A DNA stretch of 5,651 nucleotides from Candidatus Omnitrophota bacterium. GTDB taxonomy: Bacteria > Omnitrophota > Gorgyraeia > Gygaellales > Profunditerraquicolaceae. The position numbers were made by a program, and so were the translations under genes. Shown here piece by piece: positions 1 through 5,651 of this stretch; the first letter of the stretch is position 1; the number at the start of each line of letters is the position of its first letter. Location of the stretch: contig JAHISH010000248.1 in assembly GCA_018818365.1 (NCBI GenBank), forward strand, positions 1-5,651, given 5' to 3'. The notes beneath the pieces are model-generated. The model had not been told where the DNA came from. It searched no databases and saw only the letters and a list, made by a program, of their open reading frames with translations.

Positions 1-1
1 A

Positions 2-142
2 GCCGACAAAAAATATCGGGGGCAGAGAACCGTGGATACAACTCAAGGAGCTAGTGGCACGCTTGAAAAAGAGAATCTCGCGTCCGCGATGTATTACCAT
101 CGCTTACTCGGTAAACGGAGGTTTTACCCCTATGAAGTATAA
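2..142 (+). CDS. 3' end of an unrecognised protein-coding gene (5' end outside window)
   Basis: An open frame enters from the left edge (first full codon at position 2) and runs 46 codons to a TAA at 140-142. I do not recognise the product. The visible C-terminal tail is hydrophilic and basic, ends in a Tyr/Arg-rich segment (residues RRFYPYEV), and has no membrane segment. I call it coding because its composition is protein-like, whereas the competing frame here (a GTG at 54 leading into the TPR gene) gives an unconvincing Arg-rich N-terminus. The TAA lies 11 bases inside the TPR gene if that gene starts at the ATG at 132, a normal overlap for translationally coupled genes. The function cannot be inferred from 46 residues; the neighbours suggest a surface-polysaccharide or modification role, but that is guesswork. 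Confidence 0.55.
   Translation, partial: ADKKYRGQRTVDTTQGASGTLEKENLASAMYYHRLLGKRRFYPYEV
117..121 (+). promoter_or_regulatory. Shine-Dalgarno site that decides the TPR gene start
   Basis: GGAGG lies 10 bases before the ATG at 132, inside the last codons of the preceding gene. It favours 132 over the upstream GTG at 54 as the start of the TPR gene. Confidence 0.5.
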
Positions 143-914
143 AGCTATGGGGGATGAGATTGCATCAAGTTTTGGATACATAGATTCATCTTTAACGAAG
201 CGACTGCGCGCTGGAGAATCGTTCGTAAAATTCAGAGAAGCCTTCGAAAGCGACGATCTCCCGTTAGCAAAGGCCTATTATTCCGAAGCTCTGCGGCTTA
301 ACTCTTCTTATAGGGCACAGGATAATAATTACGGCCCCATGTATCTTTCAGTGGGCAAATACGATAAGGCAAGGCATGAATTCGAAAAGATGGCAAAGGT
401 TGATCCGAACGATAGTTTTAGCCATTCGGGGTTGGGAAGTATTTTTTTGTTAAAAGGAAAGATTGAGAAGGCTGTCGGATGTTTTAAAAAAGCGCTTCGA
501 TTGCGTAAAGACAATCAGCAGGCGCTTATGGGATCAGCCGAAGCAGCTTTTAGATCAAAAGAGTATTCTAAGGCGGTCCACTTTTTGCTTCGCTACGAAA
601 AAGAAAAACCCTTTCAGGGGTATTCAAGATATTTGGAAGGAAAAGTCTGTGAAAGAAAAGGTAGGTTACTGGATGCATATAAGAAGTACAAGGAAGCATT
701 TCAGCTGGGGGTAAGTGATGGTAAGCTTTTAATTAAGCTTGTAAGGCTTGCGTCAATTTTTGATAAAGATTTTCTTCCCGTGATAAGAAAAGAGGCCAAG
801 CGAGTCAGTATAAACTTAAGTCGTTTTCGCAAGGAATATGCAATGAAAGGCTATCGGGAGATGTCGCGGAAGACATATGCGATGGAGAAGCGAATAGAAA
901 AAATAGCTGCGTAA
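132..914 (+). CDS. TPR-repeat protein, cytoplasmic
   Basis: A 260-residue protein made mostly of tetratricopeptide repeats, the helix-turn-helix scaffold that mediates protein-protein contacts. About five repeats can be seen, at roughly residues 32-62, 67-94, 95-128, 129-162 and 163-193. They show the usual Gly/Ala, Tyr and Ala-x-x-x-(Phe/Tyr) spacing and end in typical turns such as VDPND. The last 60 residues are basic and helical without a clear repeat. There is no signal peptide or membrane segment, so it is probably cytosolic. I chose the ATG at 132 because GGAGG at 117-121 lies 10 bases upstream and the preceding gene then ends 11 bases inside. A GTG at 54 would extend the frame by 26 residues, but those residues overlap the preceding coding frame and its AAGGAG lies only 3 bases from the GTG. 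TPR proteins are common scaffolds in polysaccharide loci; the partner here is unknown. Confidence 0.8.
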   Translation: MKYKAMGDEIASSFGYIDSSLTKRLRAGESFVKFREAFESDDLPLAKAYYSEALRLNSSYRAQDNNYGPMYLSVGKYDKARHEFEKMAKVDPNDSFSHSGLGSIFLLKGKIEKAVGCFKKALRLRKDNQQALMGSAEAAFRSKEYSKAVHFLLRYEKEKPFQGYSRYLEGKVCERKGRLLDAYKKYKEAFQLGVSDGKLLIKLVRLASIFDKDFLPVIRKEAKRVSINLSRFRKEYAMKGYREMSRKTYAMEKRIEKIAA

Positions 915-958
915 GGGGCGATATTCTATGTTCCGCCAGTGACCCGAAGGTCAAAGAC

Positions 959-1363
959 ATGCTCAATACAAAATTATCGCGTTCTTCTTTTATGCCATTT
1001 GTGCCGGCATTATTAGAAGAGTATGCCGCAGAATATTTATCAGGCCCTATGCATTCTTTTTGTGATGAATTTATGACCCGTACCTATTTTGTTCCCGAAA
1101 AATGCAAGCGTGTTGCGCCTGCAATCGTGTATGTCGATGGAACCGTACGCCCGCAGGTGGTTTCTTTCAGGAATAACCCTTCACTCCACACTATCTTTTC
1201 CTGTTATGCGAAAAAGACGGCTATTCCTATTCTGCTTAATACCAGCTTTAATATCCATGAATCGCCCATAGTCTGTACTTCCGCTGATGCGCTTTCAACC
1301 TTTAGCCGCTCTGGCCTGGATATATTGGCAATCGGAGCTTTTATCGTTTACGGGAAAAATTGA
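959..1363 (+). CDS. Truncated O-carbamoyltransferase, C-terminal domain only (NodU/CmcH family), probable gene remnant
   Basis: The 134-residue product matches the C-terminal domain of carbamoyltransferases, enzymes that move a carbamoyl group from carbamoyl phosphate to hydroxyls of sugars or antibiotics. Recognisable family blocks, in order, are FMPFVPALLEEY (family form F-R-P-F-A-P), VDGTVRPQVV (family VDGTARxQ), PILLNTSFNIHESPIVCT (family LLNTSFNxxGEPIV) and a final SGLDILAIGAFIV. Full-length members are usually over 500 residues. The N-terminal Kae1-like domain, which carries the metal- and phosphate-binding residues, is absent, and its place is taken by the TPR gene. Family-like sequence continues in frame upstream of this ATG to about position 917 (GDIL...SDPKVKDMLN, compare family RSILADPRxPxxKDxLN), so the ATG at 959 falls inside the ancestral reading frame. 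GAAGG at 946-950 could serve as a ribosome binding site. The protein is unlikely to be catalytic alone. The TGA at 1361-1363 lies 2 bases before the next gene, suggesting co-transcription. Confidence 0.72.
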   Translation: MLNTKLSRSSFMPFVPALLEEYAAEYLSGPMHSFCDEFMTRTYFVPEKCKRVAPAIVYVDGTVRPQVVSFRNNPSLHTIFSCYAKKTAIPILLNTSFNIHESPIVCTSADALSTFSRSGLDILAIGAFIVYGKN

Positions 1364-1365
1364 GT

Positions 1366-2739
1366 ATGAAAGTCTTATTATTGAGCCCTGCGTATCTGCC
1401 GACATTTATGCGTAACGGCCGTTGTGACTATCTTTCCTGGTCGAATACGCAATGGTTCCCGATTTGGCTTTCTTACTGCGGGGCGCTGCTTGTGAAGCAC
1501 AGGCATAGTGTTTTCTTAATTGACGCTCCTGCGCAAGGATGGGATGAGAAACAGACCTTTGATAAGATAATCGGATTTGCTCCTGAGCTTTTAGTAGTAT
1601 ATAGTTCCACCCAAAGCATTGAGTGCGATGTCCGTTTTGCAGAAAAAGTCAAAAATTCCCGTGAATGTAAAATAGTATTGGTAGGGCCTTTTGTTTCTCT
1701 GGTTGCTGAAAAGATTATGAGTACTTATCGAGATATTGATGCATGTGTGCAAGGGGAATTTGAGTATCCGGTTCTCGAACTAGCCAATGGCGTATCCGCA
1801 GATACCATTAAGAATCTTGTGGGGAGAAAAAATGGTGAGTTAATTTGTAATCCTATCAGGGAAGTCTTAGATGGCGCAGCTTTGGATGCAATGCCATTTG
1901 TCACAAGATTTTATTCTACTCATCTGGATATCCGTCAATATAAGACTCCCTCGGAACCGTATCCGTTTGTTGATTTTTTTACGGGAAGGGGATGCAGTTG
2001 GGGGCATTGCACTTTTTGTCTGTGGCCACATGCATTTTTCCGTAAAGGCACCTATACGACACGGAGCGTAGATAATGTCATCGAGGAAATAAAGTATATA
2101 AAAACTGATCTTCTCCATGTGAAAGGTGTTTTTATTCAGGACGATACGTTCCCTCAAGAGCGCGCAATGGTATTTTCGGAAGCTCTGCTTGCGAATGATC
2201 TTAAGATCTCATGGTCTTGTTATGCCAGAGGAGAATTAGATTATGAGGCGATGTGTTTGATGAAGCGCGCAGGGTGCCGTACGCTCCATGTGGGATATGA
2301 ATCAAAGGATAACGAGATTTTACGAATAAGCGGCAAGGGGCTTTCTTCAGAACGTATGACGGAATTTACCGCCGACGCACATAAGGCGGGCTTACGTATT
2401 CATGGCGATTTTCTCTTGGGGTTCCCGGGAGAAGATGAGCGTTCAATGGAAGCAACCATTGCGTGGGCTAAGAAACTTAATCCCCATACCGCACAATTCC
2501 TCAAGGTTCAAGTGTATCCTGGGACTGCGCTTGAAGCATTAGCGGTGCGGAATGAGTATAAAGGCCTTCAAGGAAAAACTCGCCTGATGGATGCTCAATT
2601 ATCTTCATGGATTAAAAAAGCCTATCGGACATTTTATTTGAGGCCGGGTTTCTTGATAAGGGTGATATTTCATCCGCGAGAGTATATTTTTTTGCGCCTG
2701 CGCTCTGTAATGAACATGATGCAACGGTTGTTGGAATAA
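1366..2739 (+). CDS. B12-binding-domain radical SAM protein, HpnJ-like
   Basis: A 457-residue protein with an N-terminal Rossmann-like cobalamin-binding domain (about residues 1-150, opening with MKVLLLSPAYLP) and a radical SAM barrel (about 200-400). The 4Fe-4S cysteines are C210, C215 and C218 in TGRGCSWGHCTFCLWP, a CX4CX2C spacing instead of the usual CX3CX2C. Later blocks fit the family: QDDTFP, HVGYES, GDFLLGFPGEDE and VYPGT. The C-terminus carries FYLRPG at 423-428, a common tail in this group. The cobalamin domain lacks a DxHxxG motif, as many class B members do, so any bound cobalamin would lack the His ligand. From memory the motif order most resembles HpnJ-type enzymes of hopanoid modification. 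Related enzymes methylate or rearrange unactivated carbons, and the substrate here is unknown. I chose the ATG at 1366; a TTG at 1360 would add two residues. It is probably cotranscribed with the gene upstream. Confidence 0.85.
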   Translation: MKVLLLSPAYLPTFMRNGRCDYLSWSNTQWFPIWLSYCGALLVKHRHSVFLIDAPAQGWDEKQTFDKIIGFAPELLVVYSSTQSIECDVRFAEKVKNSRECKIVLVGPFVSLVAEKIMSTYRDIDACVQGEFEYPVLELANGVSADTIKNLVGRKNGELICNPIREVLDGAALDAMPFVTRFYSTHLDIRQYKTPSEPYPFVDFFTGRGCSWGHCTFCLWPHAFFRKGTYTTRSVDNVIEEIKYIKTDLLHVKGVFIQDDTFPQERAMVFSEALLANDLKISWSCYARGELDYEAMCLMKRAGCRTLHVGYESKDNEILRISGKGLSSERMTEFTADAHKAGLRIHGDFLLGFPGEDERSMEATIAWAKKLNPHTAQFLKVQVYPGTALEALAVRNEYKGLQGKTRLMDAQLSSWIKKAYRTFYLRPGFLIRVIFHPREYIFLRLRSVMNMMQRLLE

Positions 2740-2746
2740 GGGAGGG

Positions 2747-2979
2747 ATGATTGCGTATTCGTTGCCGCAAAACATTTTTGAATCTAGGGAGATATATTTT
2801 GATATGAAATCGTTGGAAGGGTGGCGAGAAGTTTTTGTTGAGGAAGAAATCTCAAACCTTCGCGCGGTAGCAGTGCGTAAATTCGTGCGTCTGTAGAGGC
2901 CCAGGGGTATGTGCGTACCAGTTTTTTTATCCGTGAATGCGTACAGAGGCTGTTTTATGAACGTGAGTCAAGGGAGTGC
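2747..2979 (+). pseudogene. Possible decayed 3' end of a second radical SAM gene
   Basis: This fills most of the gap after the radical SAM gene. A 49-codon frame runs from the ATG at 2747 to a TAG at 2894-2896 and includes a Glu-rich helix followed by NLRAVAVRKF. Arg-Pro codons follow the stop at 2897-2902. After a two-base shift the next frame reads GYVRTSFFIRECVQRLFYER from 2905. Joined, KF...RP-GYVRTSFFIR resembles the FYLRPG(Y/F)xxR tail that ends HpnJ-like radical SAM proteins, including the intact neighbour (FYLRPG, residues 423-428). I infer a remnant with one stop and one frameshift. Alternatively, the first frame is a real 49-residue small protein: GGAGGG directly abuts its ATG, which is too close for a good ribosome binding site. 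The call rests on a short motif only. The 3' limit is approximate and overlaps the end of the opposite-strand glycosyltransferase. Confidence 0.33.
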
Positions 2980-3674
2980 CTCATAGTCATCCGGCAGATG
3001 GTGCGAAGGAAGCGTATTCCGTCGTATAGGATACGCAACTTAGAATTACCAATACGAGGATAAAAAGGGATGCCTACTTCGGAGAATGGGATTTTATCAA
3101 ATAAAATCCTAAAAGTCATTGCGATAATGAAGTCAAAGCCGTTGGGTAAAGATAAGAAAGAAGGTATTAGCTCTTTTTTATAAATGCGCATACCGCTTGT
3201 GGCATCGGTGATCCTTCTTCCGGAAAGAAAAGAAAGCAGGGTGCTGAATATCTTATTGCCGATAGAGCGACATGCCCAATTGCACCTATTGTCTTTTGCC
3301 AGGAACCGTGAGCCGATGACACAAGAGACACCGCGAGTCAAGAGCTCCTGGTAAAGATGGATAAGAGAGGAAGCCGGGTAGGTACGGTCACCGTCAAGAA
3401 AGGCAATCAAATCTCCCCGGGCATTGGCAAATCCTGTTTTTAACGCTCCTCCGTATCCGTGCCGGACTGCAAGGGAAATGAGCCGGATCTCTTTGAAGGA
3501 AGAGATAATTTCGGCGCTTTTATCCGTTGACGCATCATTGATAATCAAGATTTCTATTGCCTGTATATCGGTATCAACAAGAAGTCTTTTTTTGACCTCT
3601 AATAACTCTTGAACGACGCTCTTAATGGCGTTCTCTTCGTTATGAACGGGAATTATAATAGTAAGGGATTTCAT
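2955..3674 (-). CDS. Family 2 glycosyltransferase (polyprenyl-phosphate sugar transferase type)
   Basis: A 239-residue soluble GT-A fold enzyme that transfers a sugar from a nucleotide donor, probably to a polyprenyl phosphate lipid on the cytoplasmic face of the membrane. Motifs in order are IIPVHNEE (7-14), INDASTD (45-51), RHGYGGA (71-77), the metal-binding DGD at 94-96 within FLDGDRTYP, GSRF (121-124), DATSGMRIYKKE (157-168) and GNSKLR (209-214). This is the pattern of dolichyl-phosphate mannose synthase and undecaprenyl-phosphate sugar transferases. Length fits a catalytic domain only. No hydrophobic C-terminal membrane anchor is present, unlike ArnC/GtrB-type members. The gene is alone on the minus strand, divergent from the PilZ operon. 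The ATG at 3674 has no Shine-Dalgarno sequence and lies 9 bases after a perfect -10 box, suggesting a leaderless mRNA. The donor and acceptor sugars cannot be read from the sequence. Confidence 0.87.
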   Translation of the reverse strand: MKSLTIIIPVHNEENAIKSVVQELLEVKKRLLVDTDIQAIEILIINDASTDKSAEIISSFKEIRLISLAVRHGYGGALKTGFANARGDLIAFLDGDRTYPASSLIHLYQELLTRGVSCVIGSRFLAKDNRCNWACRSIGNKIFSTLLSFLSGRRITDATSGMRIYKKELIPSFLSLPNGFDFIIAMTFRILFDKIPFSEVGIPFYPRIGNSKLRILYDGIRFLRTICRMTMRHSLDSRS

Positions 3675-3683
3675 TTGTCTATT

Positions 3684-3711
3684 ATTATATACGAAAAAGC
3701 TTAAAAAACAA
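3684..3711 (-). promoter_or_regulatory. Promoter candidate for the glycosyltransferase gene
   Basis: Reading the minus strand, a perfect -10 box TATAAT (3689-3684) is preceded by a weak -35 box TTGTTT (3711-3706) at a 16-base spacing. Nine bases separate the -10 box from the ATG at 3674, so transcription should begin within a few bases of the start codon. This is inferred from motif matching only. Confidence 0.45.
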
Positions 3712-3759
3712 ATAGTGGTTTTTATTTTGGGGGAAGAGACTTAATTTGAGAGAAAAACC

Positions 3760-3788
3760 TTGACGAATAAATAATTTTTTGTTACTCT
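3760..3788 (+). promoter_or_regulatory. Promoter candidate for the PilZ / polysaccharide export operon
   Basis: The -35 box TTGACG (3760-3765, one mismatch to TTGACA) is followed after 17 bases by TACTCT (3783-3788), which has a TGn extension (3780-3782) typical of extended -10 promoters. The start codon at 3801 is 12 bases downstream of the -10 box, so the predicted 5' leader is only about 5-7 bases, and no Shine-Dalgarno sequence is visible. The -10 match itself is poor (3 of 6), which lowers confidence. Confidence 0.42.
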
Positions 3789-3800
3789 AACACTAAGCAT

Positions 3801-4169
3801 ATGAAAGAGATAAAGAAGAACAGAGAGCATCAACGGCTTTCCGCGTATCATCTGGTTAAATACCGGTTGCTTTCAAAACCCCAGAGTCCGCTCGTAGTAG
3901 CTTCTTTGAAGGATATCGGAGGCGGGGGTTTATGCTTGCGTACTCAGGAACATATTCCTGTGGCAACCTATCTTCAGCTATACGTTAATCTTCCGCAATT
4001 CCCCCAAGCCGTGACCTCTGCCGCAAAGGTAATGTGGTCACGTAAACTAAAGACCACGAATGTCTACGAGATCGGTTTGCAATTCGTAAATATTGAAGAG
4101 TCATTTCGGCAGGCCATTAAAGAACGCGTCAATTCTACAATGGATAGAATAAGTCCAGCGGAAGGATAA
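3801..4169 (+). CDS. PilZ-domain protein, probable c-di-GMP sensor
   Basis: A 122-residue single-domain protein. PilZ domains bind the second messenger c-di-GMP through an RxxxR motif and a [D/N]xSxxG motif. Here RxxxR is R8-R12 (NREHQRLS), and the second motif is D38-I-G40-G-G-G43, with Gly in place of the usual Ser. The rest fits a PilZ six-strand barrel: a run of short strands with a KVMW segment near the middle and YEIGLQFV towards the end. No other domain, signal peptide or membrane segment is seen, so it is cytosolic. It is the first gene of an operon with the outer-membrane barrel gene 11 bases downstream, then the export gene. This arrangement suggests that it ties polysaccharide production or export to c-di-GMP levels. 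Ligand binding is inferred; the Ser-to-Gly change is conservative but untested. The ATG at 3801 has no ribosome binding site (see the promoter upstream). Confidence 0.85.
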   Translation: MKEIKKNREHQRLSAYHLVKYRLLSKPQSPLVVASLKDIGGGGLCLRTQEHIPVATYLQLYVNLPQFPQAVTSAAKVMWSRKLKTTNVYEIGLQFVNIEESFRQAIKERVNSTMDRISPAEG

Positions 4170-4180
4170 TTATCGCGAGA

Positions 4181-5512
4181 ATGACAAAGCCGGGAGGTAT
4201 GGTTGTAGGTGCGGTCTTCATATCCTTGTTCGTGTATTCTTCCCCTGCTTTTGCCTTCGGGAATCCTTCCAATACTAGCCGGCGTTCGGAAATGAGAGCA
4301 GAATTACGCGATATGGCGATGGACGCGGCAATATCTCATCAAGAAAAAGAATCGGGCAGTAACGAGGTCCGCGAGACGGTGATGGAATTCGTCCTTGCGC
4401 GCCTGCGCCCGTATACCTCGATCACGATGGAGTATGACGACAACTATTTCCAGACCGAGAAGGGCAAGAAAGATTACCTTATTAATACGGTCAGGCCAGG
4501 GATACGGTTTGTCTTAGGGAAAGAAGAGGAGGATGAGGAGGAGCGCACCTTGGAATTGGAGCTGCCTGATGAAAAGAAAAAGGAGAGGCATGAACTTGAT
4601 CTTGATATGGGGGTGAATATCTCTACCTTCTTAAGCAAAGCAACTCTTAATACGCAGTTGCCGTATGTCAGCCTTCTTTCCCGTTTAGGAAGAGGACGGC
4701 ACGATATTACTTTTAACTACGGATATTCCCAAGAGACAGAAGTTAAATCTGTTTTGGTCGCGGGCGCCGAAGGGGTAGTGGACCGCAATATCCAGACTAT
4801 GGGAGCGGGGTGGGAGACGTCGTTCAATCGGCTCGGGTTCGCCGTGGATTATATGAAGACGGATTATTTCTTCAAGACAGACTTCAAGGAGAGTAATAAC
4901 TTAGAAGAGCAGATGGTCAGTCTTACCGGATATTTCAAGCCGCTTCCTATGCCCAAGACAAGGTTCCTTATCGAATATGATATCACCAACGGTGTCTATT
5001 GTAAGTCTAATACTAAGGACAATGATTATGATAGTAGAAAGATCTGGCTGGGGGTTAAGGGGAAGCTTGCTCCTAAAACAACCGGGTTAGTCAAGGTTGG
5101 GTATGATGATAAAAATTATAAAGGCATCGTTGATAAGGAGACGACTACCGCAGAGATAGATTTGACCCATAAATATTCATCCAAGACAGAGCTGCTCTTT
5201 AAATACAAACGGGAGACCGAAGAGTCCCCGCGTCGCAGTGAGGGGTATAAGGATACCAATAAGTTCGATCTTGGCTCTTCCTATAGACTTACCAAACGCT
5301 TGACCTTGATTAACGGAATTGAGTTTACGCATGAAGACAGTAATACCGGGGTGACGAATAAGATTTACGATTACACCACGAAATTAAAATTTTCCTTGCG
5401 CAAATGGTTGAGTGCGTATATACAATATGAGTATGAAAAGAAGGATTCTAATGTGGCCGGAGGCGGGTACGTGAGTAATGTATATACTTTTAAAACCGAA
5501 GCGGCATTCTAA
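4181..5512 (+). CDS. Outer-membrane beta-barrel protein of a polysaccharide locus (putative porin 2 type)
   Basis: A 443-residue secreted protein. A signal peptide occupies residues 1-25, with a hydrophobic core from about 7 and cleavage after A23-F24-A25. A helical, charged segment follows to about 75. The rest is alternating-residue beta strands ending in a Phe at 443, the usual C-terminal signal for the barrel assembly machinery. The block MEYDDNYFQTEKGKKDYLIN (84-102) followed by VRPGIRF matches the first strands of the outer-membrane barrel family found in exopolysaccharide loci (putative beta-barrel porin 2, from memory). The probable role is passage or anchoring of the polysaccharide at the outer membrane. 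Residues 114-140 form a highly acidic, then Lys/Arg-rich stretch between strands, likely a loop. The ATG at 4181 was kept because it gives a proper n-region. An internal ATG at 4199 has GGGAGG only one base upstream, too close to be used well. Confidence 0.8.
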   Translation: MTKPGGMVVGAVFISLFVYSSPAFAFGNPSNTSRRSEMRAELRDMAMDAAISHQEKESGSNEVRETVMEFVLARLRPYTSITMEYDDNYFQTEKGKKDYLINTVRPGIRFVLGKEEEDEEERTLELELPDEKKKERHELDLDMGVNISTFLSKATLNTQLPYVSLLSRLGRGRHDITFNYGYSQETEVKSVLVAGAEGVVDRNIQTMGAGWETSFNRLGFAVDYMKTDYFFKTDFKESNNLEEQMVSLTGYFKPLPMPKTRFLIEYDITNGVYCKSNTKDNDYDSRKIWLGVKGKLAPKTTGLVKVGYDDKNYKGIVDKETTTAEIDLTHKYSSKTELLFKYKRETEESPRRSEGYKDTNKFDLGSSYRLTKRLTLINGIEFTHEDSNTGVTNKIYDYTTKLKFSLRKWLSAYIQYEYEKKDSNVAGGGYVSNVYTFKTEAAF

Positions 5513-5516
5513 GACT

Positions 5517-5651
5517 ATGAGAAAATATTCTTTTGTGTTCCTTAGTATAATTTTAGCATGGGGAGGGATTTCCTGGGCGCAACAGCCGCAGAGGTACCCC
5601 GAATATCTCCTGGGGCCTAATGATGTTATAGAGATTGCCGTCTACGAAGAG
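5517..5651 (+). CDS. Polysaccharide biosynthesis/export protein, Wza-like (3' end outside window)
   Basis: The first 45 codons of a gene starting 4 bases after the barrel gene's stop. A signal peptide spans residues 1-21 (MRK, then a hydrophobic core, then ISWA). The mature protein begins QQPQRYPEYLLGPNDVIEIA, the start of the polysaccharide export (Poly_export) domain, whose hallmark is Y-x-L-G-P-x-D-x-(I/L)-x-I. This family forms the outer-membrane or periplasmic channel for capsule and exopolysaccharide export. There is no Cys at the cleavage site, so unlike E. coli Wza it does not look like a lipoprotein; many environmental members share this. It is co-transcribed with the barrel and PilZ genes. 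No clear Shine-Dalgarno sequence precedes the ATG, so coupling to the upstream gene is likely. Confidence 0.88.
   Translation, partial: MRKYSFVFLSIILAWGGISWAQQPQRYPEYLLGPNDVIEIAVYEE

Noticed and set aside
329..514. Minus-strand open frame of 61 codons inside the TPR gene.
   Set aside because: It has no recognisable domain and lies wholly within a convincing TPR coding frame on the other strand.
463..714. Plus-strand open frame of 83 codons inside the TPR gene.
   Set aside because: It is an alternate-frame shadow with Arg/Lys/Trp-rich, non-protein-like composition; the TPR frame explains the region.
928..942. ATG at 928 considered as an earlier start for the carbamoyltransferase fragment.
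   Set aside because: It is in a different frame and meets a TGA after four codons.
1867..2157. Overlapping open frames on both strands across the radical SAM core.
   Set aside because: They overlap the conserved cluster motif region of the radical SAM gene and show no family features.
2905..2928. Short hairpin (GGTAT/GTACC, loop GTGC) followed by seven T residues, a possible terminator for the radical SAM gene.
   Set aside because: The stem has only five pairs, including one G-U wobble, lies about 165 bases past the gene, and the T run is also explained by Phe codons of the proposed radical SAM remnant.
3424..3612. Plus-strand open frame of 62 codons opposite the glycosyltransferase.
   Set aside because: It is antisense to the conserved GT2 motifs and has no ribosome binding site or domain.

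Overview
The window reads as a diderm (outer-membrane-bearing) bacterium of middling GC content. Support comes from a secreted beta-barrel protein ending in Phe, a polysaccharide export protein of the Wza type with a signal peptide, and a cobalamin-type radical SAM enzyme. The mix resembles exopolysaccharide loci of uncultured environmental lineages such as Omnitrophota, but that placement is a weak inference from gene style, not a measured relationship.

Left part (1-2739, + strand): the 3' end of an unrecognised gene overlaps a cytoplasmic TPR-repeat protein. This is followed by a short gene encoding only the C-terminal part of a NodU/CmcH-family O-carbamoyltransferase, then a complete B12-binding-domain radical SAM protein resembling HpnJ-type enzymes. 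These genes abut or overlap and could be one transcript. The carbamoyltransferase lacks its N-terminal catalytic domain and looks like a remnant left beside the TPR gene.

Middle (2740-3674): a stretch of about 215 bases holds no intact gene, but carries what looks like the decayed 3' end of a second radical SAM gene, with an in-frame stop and a frameshift. It runs into the end of a minus-strand family 2 glycosyltransferase of the polyprenyl-phosphate sugar transferase type.

Right part (3675-5651): a 126-base divergent intergenic region carries a promoter candidate on each strand. Both sit so close to the start codons that leaderless mRNAs are predicted. To the right lies a tight operon: a PilZ-domain protein, an outer-membrane beta-barrel protein of the putative porin 2 type, and the start of a polysaccharide export (Wza-like) gene cut by the window end. 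The likely theme is c-di-GMP-responsive production or export of a surface polysaccharide, with the glycosyltransferase and the left-hand modifying enzymes as accessory parts. No tRNA, rRNA, CRISPR array, insertion sequence or clear intrinsic terminator was seen.
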